Assembly: GCA_900772495.1 (NCBI GenBank)
Contig: CAAHEJ010000026.1
Span: forward strand, 1-7,739
Source of the DNA: an uncultured Campylobacter sp.
GTDB lineage: Bacteria; Campylobacterota; Campylobacteria; Campylobacterales; Campylobacteraceae
DNA: 7,739 nucleotides
Direction of reading: 5' to 3'
Shown here: piece after piece, positions 1 through 4,007 of the stretch
Layout: every line of letters begins with the position of its first letter
Numbering within the stretch: position 1 is the stretch's first letter
The notes under the pieces: generated by a model
Database searches by the model: none
Told to the model about the DNA's origin: nothing
What the model saw: the letters and a program-made list of their open reading frames with translations, nothing else
Position numbers and translations under genes: made by a program

Positions 1-7
1 CCCCCCC
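1..7. repeat. Poly-C/G tract at the left edge (at least 7)
   Basis: Seven C on the plus strand, hence poly-G in the sense strand of pseH, inside its last visible codons. The tract continues out of the window, so its true length is unknown. Confidence 0.7.
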
Positions 8-475
8 TGTCATTTGCGAGAAGGCTGGCGCGCTCATCATAAAATGCACCGCTCGTTCATCTTGGCTTGTAAGAGTAAAGCCAAAGCCCAAAAATAGCCT
101 TATAGCTTTTTCGTTGTCCTTCAAAGCCCTTGCCACAAGCCTTTTAACACGTAAATTTTTAAAAGCATAATGCGCTAAATTTGAAAGCAAAATTCTACCA
201 AAGCCCCGTAAATTTGGATTTTGATAAATCCCAAATTCACACTCGTCCTTGCTGATATTTACGAAATTTATCACGCCGATAGGCTTTTCATCATCAAAAA
301 CCAAAAAATACCGCTTGCTTTCATCGTCTTTTAGGCTTTTGGCAAAGGCAAAATGCTCATCATACCCCACAGCTTCGTTGATAAAATGCTTTCTTATGCG
401 CTCATCATTGCGCCACGCAAAGACGAGTTCAAGCTCCACAGGGCTTAACGCGCTAAATTCCTTAAAGCAAATCAC
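1..475 (-). CDS. pseH: PseH, UDP-4-amino-sugar N-acetyltransferase (GNAT), 3' end missing
   Basis: By family, PseH uses acetyl-CoA to N-acetylate the 4-amino group of UDP-4-amino-4,6-dideoxy-N-acetyl-beta-L-altrosamine in the cytoplasm, making the substrate of PseG on the way to CMP-pseudaminic acid. I read 158 codons with no stop from a GTG at 475. The protein opens with ICFKEFSAL, has the N-terminal WRND motif (residues 21-24), the strand pair FLVFDDEKPIGVINF (57-71), and the GNAT acetyl-CoA loop NLRGFGR (88-94, R/QxxGxG/A type), then a helix and GFGFTL near residue 130. The GTG shares its bases with the pseG stop in a GTGA overlap of 4 bases, which implies translational coupling; an AAAGGG lies about 10 bases upstream. 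C. jejuni PseH is about 157 residues, so almost the whole protein is present. Its last visible codons are Gly-Gly encoded by a poly-G run cut by the window edge, so the true C-terminus is unknown and may vary with tract length. Family assignment is firm from the fold motifs and neighbour. Confidence 0.86.
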   Translation of the reverse strand, partial: MICFKEFSALSPVELELVFAWRNDERIRKHFINEAVGYDEHFAFAKSLKDDESKRYFLVFDDEKPIGVINFVNISKDECEFGIYQNPNLRGFGRILLSNLAHYAFKNLRVKRLVARALKDNEKAIRLFLGFGFTLTSQDERAVHFMMSAPAFSQMTGG

Positions 476-1317
476 AAGAAACCGCCCTTTGAGTCGTAAA
501 TATCCACTTCCCTGCCGCTTGCTTTGAGCCACTGGGCGATTTTGTATTGATTTTGATTCGTGCAAATCGCCTTAAAATCAGCCTTTAAAAGCAGTGCTTC
601 ATTGACAAGTGAGCTGGCTGAGATGATGAGCTTTTTGCTCTCGTTCATCTTTTGCGCAAAGTCCTTTATATCCACGCCTAGTGTGATATTGTCGCTTTTG
701 TTGGCGATGACTTGAAGCATTTGTAAATTCGCGTTTTTGCTCGTAGTGGCGATGAAAATTTTTTTGTTTTTATCAAGTTCAAGGGCGATTTTAGCGGACA
801 AGTTGCGGTTGTCAGTGCCACCAAGACAGATGAAAATGTCATAAATTTTCGCTCTTTTTATTTTGGATTCTACATAAAATTCATCGCGTATAAGCGCGTA
901 AGTAAAGCCACAGCGCAACTCGCAAAAATCAGGCACGAGTTTATCATACAAACTTGGCTTTGCGTAGGGATTGACATTAAGCAAAATGTCGCAGTAATGG
1001 GGCTTTACCTCATCATCAAAGCAAAGGATTTTCGCCCCCGTGCTTCGCTTCAAATACTGCTCATCTTGATAGCTTATATCATAATGGTCAAGCACCACAA
1101 GCTCGAATTTTTCGTCCTGCACAAGAGACACAAGCTCGCTGATGTCCATACTATCAAGCAAAAACACCTCATAAGGGATTTCATCAATGATAGAGCCTTC
1201 AAGTCCATCGCGGCAAGCAAAACTCACATCATCGTAGCTTTTTGCCAGCACCAAATCCCGCCTGATATGCCCGTGTCCTATTCTCGTGGAGCTATCGGCT
1301 CTAAATAAAACTTTCAT
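472..1317 (-). CDS. pseG: PseG, UDP-2,4-diacetamido-2,4,6-trideoxy-beta-L-altropyranose hydrolase
   Basis: PseG hydrolyses UDP from UDP-2,4-diacetamido-2,4,6-trideoxy-beta-L-altrose, releasing the free sugar that PseI condenses with phosphoenolpyruvate to give pseudaminic acid. It is a cytoplasmic, metal-independent GT-B-like enzyme. The 281-residue protein fits the family (C. jejuni PseG is about 274). The diagnostic N-terminus MKVLFRADSSTRIGHGH is present, with the GxGH glycine loop and His17 in the position of the catalytic base. LSFDDE/CFDDEVKPHYCDILLN-type sequence lies near residues 98-113, a nucleotide-binding loop FICLGGTDNRNLS near 163-175, and ISASSLVNEALLLKA near the C-terminus. 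It starts at ATG 1317 with AAAAGG four bases upstream. It has its own TATAAT promoter and leads the pseG-pseH operon, unlike C. jejuni where pseF, pseG and pseH are consecutive. Proximity to a flagellin supports a role in flagellin O-glycosylation. No odd features are seen in the reading frame. Confidence 0.97.
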   Translation of the reverse strand: MKVLFRADSSTRIGHGHIRRDLVLAKSYDDVSFACRDGLEGSIIDEIPYEVFLLDSMDISELVSLVQDEKFELVVLDHYDISYQDEQYLKRSTGAKILCFDDEVKPHYCDILLNVNPYAKPSLYDKLVPDFCELRCGFTYALIRDEFYVESKIKRAKIYDIFICLGGTDNRNLSAKIALELDKNKKIFIATTSKNANLQMLQVIANKSDNITLGVDIKDFAQKMNESKKLIISASSLVNEALLLKADFKAICTNQNQYKIAQWLKASGREVDIYDSKGGFL

Positions 1318-1388
1318 TTTGCCTTTTCCTTAAATATATCAAAACAAAATTCATAAATTTTATGTCGCATTTTGTTAAATTTTTTGTC

Positions 1389-1394
1389 ATTATA
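1389..1394 (-). promoter_or_regulatory. Housekeeping (RpoD) -10 box of pseG-pseH
   Basis: On the minus strand the sequence AAGTATAATGAC contains a perfect TATAAT preceded by T-rich DNA and lacking a clear -35 box, as is normal for Campylobacter RpoD promoters. Transcription would begin near 1382, leaving a leader of about 65 nt before the pseG ATG at 1317. This is pattern recognition only. Confidence 0.7.
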
Positions 1395-1477
1395 CTTAAA
1401 ATTTATGTAAATTCGTTGAAAAAAGGCAGAAAATTTAGCTTTTATTTTACGAAAATGCAAAAAATCGCACAAAGATA

Positions 1478-1504
1478 TAAACTTATCTTTTAAAATGCCG
1501 ATAT
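1478..1504 (+). promoter_or_regulatory. Sigma-28 (FliA) promoter upstream of the flagellin
   Basis: TAAACTTA at 1478-1485, then 11 bases, then GCCGATAT at 1497-1504. This compares with the FliA consensus TAAAGTTT-N11-GCCGATAA and has the exact spacing. The start would be near 1511. It points toward the flagellin but lies 330 bases upstream of its ATG, with an intrinsic terminator in between (1695-1732), so its direct product is probably a short RNA rather than the flagellin mRNA, unless the terminator is read through. Confidence 0.72.
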
Positions 1505-1510
1505 AGCAAA

Positions 1511-1732
1511 AGAGCGTGTGAAAGATGAGGTTTTAAAGCCTTATTTTATAGCACTTGAAAGTTTGTTTTTCTTTGTGCGTTGCGACTTACGAAGCAAAGC
1601 GAGCTTTTAGCTCTTGTCATAAGCGCTTTTCCTTTTGGGCGCGAAGTGCCACCTGCACTATGGCAAACAAAACTTTATTGTTTCTCCTTATTTGACACTC
1701 CCCTTTCTCCTTTTTGGGGAGTGTTCTTTTTT
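1511..1732 (+). ncRNA. Candidate sigma-28-dependent small RNA (about 220 nt)
   Basis: The region is bounded by a sigma-28 promoter (-10 ends at 1504) and a strong terminator ending at 1732, and contains no convincing protein gene. It can form short hairpins: GAGCT-TTT-AGCTC at 1601-1613, GCGC(1623-1626)/GCGC(1639-1642) enclosing TTTTCCTTTTGG, and AGTGC-CACCT-GCACT at 1645-1659, before the terminator hairpin. The exposed loops are pyrimidine-rich and contain TCCTTTT twice (1630-1636, 1708-1714), complementary to the flagellin AAAAGGA ribosome binding site. Sigma-28-dependent small RNAs (NC1/NC4) have been described in thermophilic Campylobacter; I infer a comparable role but cannot show homology. 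Alternatives are a long regulated flagellin leader, or the promoter and terminator left over from a lost upstream flagellin gene. Confidence 0.45.
1695..1732 (+). terminator. Strong intrinsic terminator before the flagellin promoter
   Basis: ACACTCCCC (1695-1703) pairs perfectly with GGGGAGTGT (1716-1724), a 9-bp stem with a 12-base pyrimidine loop TTTCTCCTTTTT, followed by TCTTTTTT. It would end the transcript from the sigma-28 promoter and insulates the sigma-54 promoter that starts at 1778. Confidence 0.85.
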
Positions 1733-1777
1733 GCCTCAAAGCCTTAAAATTCATAATTTTTAAGCTCAAATTCCATT

Positions 1778-1795
1778 TTGGAACGCCTTTTGCTT
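1778..1795 (+). promoter_or_regulatory. Sigma-54 (RpoN) promoter of the flagellin
   Basis: TTGGAACGCCTTTTGCTT: the -24 GG (1780-1781) and -12 GC (1792-1793) are separated by exactly 10 bases, and both flanks match the Campylobacter RpoN consensus (TTGGAAC...TTGCTT). The start would fall near 1805, about 29 bases before the ATG. RpoN with the FlgSR two-component system drives middle flagellar genes, including flaB, in Campylobacter. No sigma-28 box is seen between the terminator and the ATG. Confidence 0.88.
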
Positions 1796-1822
1796 ATAGC
1801 TTGATAGCAATATTTTTTTGAA

Positions 1823-1827
1823 AAGGA
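1823..1827 (+). promoter_or_regulatory. Ribosome binding site of the flagellin
   Basis: AAGGA within GAAAAGGAC sits six bases before the ATG at 1834 and supports that start. It is also the stretch complementary to the pyrimidine loops of the upstream candidate small RNA. Confidence 0.8.
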
Positions 1828-1833
1828 CTTACT

Positions 1834-3558
1834 ATGGGTTTGAAGATAAACACCAATGTAGGCGCATTACGCGCACACAACAATCTCTACAACAACACCA
1901 CATCACTTGACACCTCGCTAGAAAGGCTCTCATCAGGTTTGCGGATAAACTGGGCAAAAGATGACGCCTCAGGGCTTGCCATAGCCGACCAGCTCAAAAC
2001 ACAAGCTTCAAGCTTGGGACAAGCTATCAACAACGCCAACGAAGCGATGAGTGTCCTAAATGTCGCCGACAAGGCTATGGAAGAACAAGTCAATATCCTT
2101 GACAAGATAAAGACAAAGGCTATCGAAGCCGCACAAGACGGGCAAAGCACCAAAACGCGCAATATGCTCCAAGCCGACATCAACCGCCTTATGGAAGAGC
2201 TTGACAACATAGCCAACTCCACAAGCTTTAACGGCAAGCAGCTTTTAAGTGGTGGCTACATCAACCAAGAGTATCAAATCGGCGACCGCTCTAACATCAC
2301 AGCCAAAACGAGCATAGGACCTACGATGAGTTCTAAAATCGGCGTTACGCGCTTTGAAACAGGCGCAAATGTTACCGCATCAGGGATGGCAAATATGGTG
2401 ATAAAAAACTACAACGGCGTGGAGGATTTTAAATTCCCAGAAGTTGTTATCTCATACAGCGTTGGCACAGGTTTAGGCGCTTTGACAGAAGAAATCAACC
2501 GCGTAAGCGACCGCACAGGCGTTCGTGCCACTTACACCGTGCAAACTTATGGCATATATGAGATAAAAAGCGGCACTTCAACGCCAAATTTTGCCATAAA
2601 TGGCGTGATTATCGGGCAGATTGAGTATCAAGATGCGGACAAAAACGGACAATTAGTTTCAGCCATAAACGCCGTCAAAGACACCACAGGCGTAGAAGCA
2701 GCACGAGATGCCAACGGCAAGTTGATACTAACTTCAAATGACGGGCGCGGCATAGTTATCACAGGTGAGCCGGGCGTAGGCTCTGGCATAGTAGGCAAAC
2801 AAAAAGCAAATTTTGGACGCTTGCATTTAGTGCGAAACAACGGGCAAGATATACCCTTATCAGGCACAGGTTTTGGCTTTAATAGAGGTTTCATCTCACA
2901 ACAATCCTTATCATTAAGAGACACCAAAGGCAGGATAGAGGGCAACAACGCCGATGCTTTGGGCTTTTTTGCCTACCCCGGCGGAAGTAAATATGTCATC
3001 ACAGGCGGTTTTTCAGGTTTAACGGGTTGGATGCAGACAGTAGGTAGTGGCTTTTCGGCTGGTAGCGGATACAGTGTAGGCTCTGGACAAAATTATTCTA
3101 TACATTTGGCGAATAAATTTATCTTTGTAAGCAATGTAGCAACTTTCTCAAAAGCTTATAATGTCCAACAAGGCTCTGGGTTTAGCGTTGGCTCTGGTAA
3201 ATCGCAATTTGCCCCAATGAGAACAGAATCAACCGCCCTTTTCGTCATCGACAGAACAGCGGGTGTAACGACACTCAAAGGCGCGATGGCGGTAATGGAT
3301 GTGAGCGAAACGGCGATTTTGAATTTAGACCAAACAAGAGCAGACATAGGCTCAGCCCAACAACAAATTCAATCCACGCTCAACAACATAACAGTAACCC
3401 AAGTCAATGTCAAATCCGCCGAAAGCACGATAAGAGATGTGGATTTTGCCGCTGAAAGTGCGACTTTTTCAAAATACAACATACTCGCACAAAGTGGCTC
3501 GTATGCGTTAGCACAAGCCAACGCAAGCCAACAACATGTCTTGCAACTCTTGCAATAA
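1834..3558 (+). CDS. Flagellin of the Campylobacter FlaA/FlaB family, sigma-54 controlled
   Basis: This is the filament subunit, exported unfolded through the flagellar type III system without a signal peptide. Its 574 residues match Campylobacter flagellins (about 570-576). The N-terminal D0/D1 region (residues 1-177) carries LSSGLRIN (32-39), DDASGLAIAD, MLQADINRLMEELDNIAN and TSFNGKQLLSG. The C-terminal D1/D0 region (about 476-574) carries GVTTLKGAMAVMD, RADIGS, VNVKSAESTIRDVDFA and NILAQSGSYA. The centre is the variable, surface-exposed domain. It has two hook-IN-like modules, the second around 252-300 (INGVIIG, GVEA, SNDGRGIVI), and five GSG motifs at 404, 410, 416, 447 and 453 as in C. 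jejuni FlaA. The helix ILDKIKTKAIEAA (about 88-100) replaces the Salmonella QRVRELAV-type TLR5 site, the known TLR5-evading form. Unusual residues lie at normally invariant sites: NWAKDD at 39-44 instead of NSAADD/NKAADD, and the terminus HVLQLLQ instead of NVLRLLQ. The sigma-54 promoter is flaB-like, but the sequence is divergent, so I give no symbol. Adjacent pse genes suggest pseudaminic acid glycosylation of central Ser/Thr residues. Confidence 0.97.
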   Translation: MGLKINTNVGALRAHNNLYNNTTSLDTSLERLSSGLRINWAKDDASGLAIADQLKTQASSLGQAINNANEAMSVLNVADKAMEEQVNILDKIKTKAIEAAQDGQSTKTRNMLQADINRLMEELDNIANSTSFNGKQLLSGGYINQEYQIGDRSNITAKTSIGPTMSSKIGVTRFETGANVTASGMANMVIKNYNGVEDFKFPEVVISYSVGTGLGALTEEINRVSDRTGVRATYTVQTYGIYEIKSGTSTPNFAINGVIIGQIEYQDADKNGQLVSAINAVKDTTGVEAARDANGKLILTSNDGRGIVITGEPGVGSGIVGKQKANFGRLHLVRNNGQDIPLSGTGFGFNRGFISQQSLSLRDTKGRIEGNNADALGFFAYPGGSKYVITGGFSGLTGWMQTVGSGFSAGSGYSVGSGQNYSIHLANKFIFVSNVATFSKAYNVQQGSGFSVGSGKSQFAPMRTESTALFVIDRTAGVTTLKGAMAVMDVSETAILNLDQTRADIGSAQQQIQSTLNNITVTQVNVKSAESTIRDVDFAAESATFSKYNILAQSGSYALAQANASQQHVLQLLQ

Positions 3559-3634
3559 GCTTTTTTGTGATAACTTTTCTTGCAAGAAAAATCTTGCAAG
3601 AAATTTTTCTTTGTAATAAGCTTTCTTGCAAGAA
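3539..3634 (+). repeat. Five TCTTGCAA copies spanning the flagellin 3' end
   Basis: TCTTGCAA occurs at 3539, 3548, 3578, 3592 and 3624. The first two encode the last flagellin codons. The other three lie within palindromes: TTTTCTTGCAAGAAAA at 3575-3590, TCTTGCAAGA at 3592-3601 and TTCTTGCAAGAA at 3623-3634. Two of these build the terminator and the third sits in the next hairpin. The pattern suggests local duplication of the 3' end of the gene. Confidence 0.85.
3576..3612 (+). terminator. Intrinsic terminator of the flagellin gene
   Basis: TTTCTTGCAAGA (3576-3587) pairs perfectly with TCTTGCAAGAAA (3592-3603), a 12-bp stem with an AAAA loop, followed by TTTTTCTTT (3604-3612). It begins 18 bases after the stop codon. 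On the minus strand the hairpin is not followed by a T run, so it acts only for the flagellin. Confidence 0.85.
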
Positions 3635-3655
3635 CCTTTTTTTGTAAGAAAGCTT
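3618..3655. repeat. Second hairpin downstream of the flagellin
   Basis: AAGCTTTCTTGC (3618-3629) and GTAAGAAAGCTT (3644-3655) form a 12-bp stem with one G-T wobble and a 14-base loop containing seven T. It is not followed by a T run on either strand. It shares the AAGCTT and TCTTGCAAG words with the gene end and terminator. Possible roles are a backup terminator or an mRNA 3' stabiliser. Confidence 0.7.
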
Positions 3656-3881
3656 CCCTTACGCACAACCTTCTAGCAAATATCAACAAAAAGCCTTTAT
3701 GTTTCATTCTTAAAAAAATGCTTGATAAATCCACTGAAATTTCACAGCCAAACACATAGTGAAAGTGCAATTTTATTTTAAAATGCTCAATTTACATAAT
3801 GCCAAATGATAAAATGTTTAATCCTACTCCAAAAAACCTTTATGACAAATAGTGATTGTTTTCATTTTGGCGTGGCAAATG
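3656..3881. other. A+T-rich intergenic stretch without a gene
   Basis: I see only very short open frames with no ribosome binding site. Weak -10-like words are present (CATAAT near 3795, GATAAA near 3809), but nothing that makes a convincing promoter. CATTTTGGC at 3863-3871 is an extra copy of part of the inverted repeat that follows, starting 20 bases upstream of the copy in the left arm (3883-3891). Confidence 0.6.
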
Positions 3882-3936
3882 GCATTTTGGCTATGCAATT
3901 TACTATAAAACTACCGAGCAAACATAGCCAAAATGC
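3882..3936. repeat. Perfect 14-bp inverted repeat in the convergent region
   Basis: GCATTTTGGCTATG (3882-3895) is repeated in perfect inverse as CATAGCCAAAATGC (3923-3936), separated by 27 bases that hold TATAAA (3904-3909) close to the centre. No T run follows on either strand, so it is not a standard terminator. It could be a paired binding site, the end structure of a small mobile or repeated element, or an RNA hairpin made by read-through. I do not recognise it. Confidence 0.8.
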
Positions 3937-3944
3937 AAATTCGG

Positions 3945-3980
3945 CAAAAAAGCCAAGCCCTTGTAAAATTTAGCAAGGCG
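3945..3980 (-). terminator. Possible intrinsic terminator of ccsBA
   Basis: Reading the minus strand after the ccsBA stop, CCTTG-(10 bases)-CAAGG is followed by GCTTGGC and then TTTTTT at 3950-3945. The stem is only 5 bp and the T run lies several bases beyond it, so this is a modest candidate. An 8-bp hairpin GAATTTAG-GG-CTAAATTC (3980-3997) and AAGGCT/AGCCTT (4003-4019) around the stop codon lie just upstream and may add to 3' end formation. Confidence 0.4.
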
Positions 3981-4007
3981 AATTTAGCCCTAAATTCAGC
4001 CAAAGGC

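Noticed and set aside
1518..1610. Open frame of about 30 codons (GTG start, VKDEVLKPYFIALESLFFF...) inside the candidate small RNA.
   Set aside because: The codons look plausible, but there is no ribosome binding site and the GTG would lie about 7 bases after the predicted start. I do not recognise the peptide. It could be a gene remnant; it is too weak to call.
1660..1695. Eleven-residue peptide MANKTLLFLLI before the terminator.
   Set aside because: No ribosome binding site, and it ends inside the terminator stem. It is probably chance.
1887..2948. Minus-strand open frames inside the flagellin gene.
   Set aside because: They mirror flagellin codons and have no start signals or family resemblance.
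3369..3770. Minus-strand open frame of 133 codons across the flagellin end and its hairpins.
   Set aside because: It runs through the flagellin coding end and the terminator palindromes, and its Lys/Cys-rich product reflects repeats. It is antisense to a real gene.
3882..3936. Invertible promoter switch.
   Set aside because: The arms and the inner TATAAA fit the idea, but the segment is far shorter than known recombinase-driven switches, no recombinase is nearby and no gene lies downstream in either orientation.
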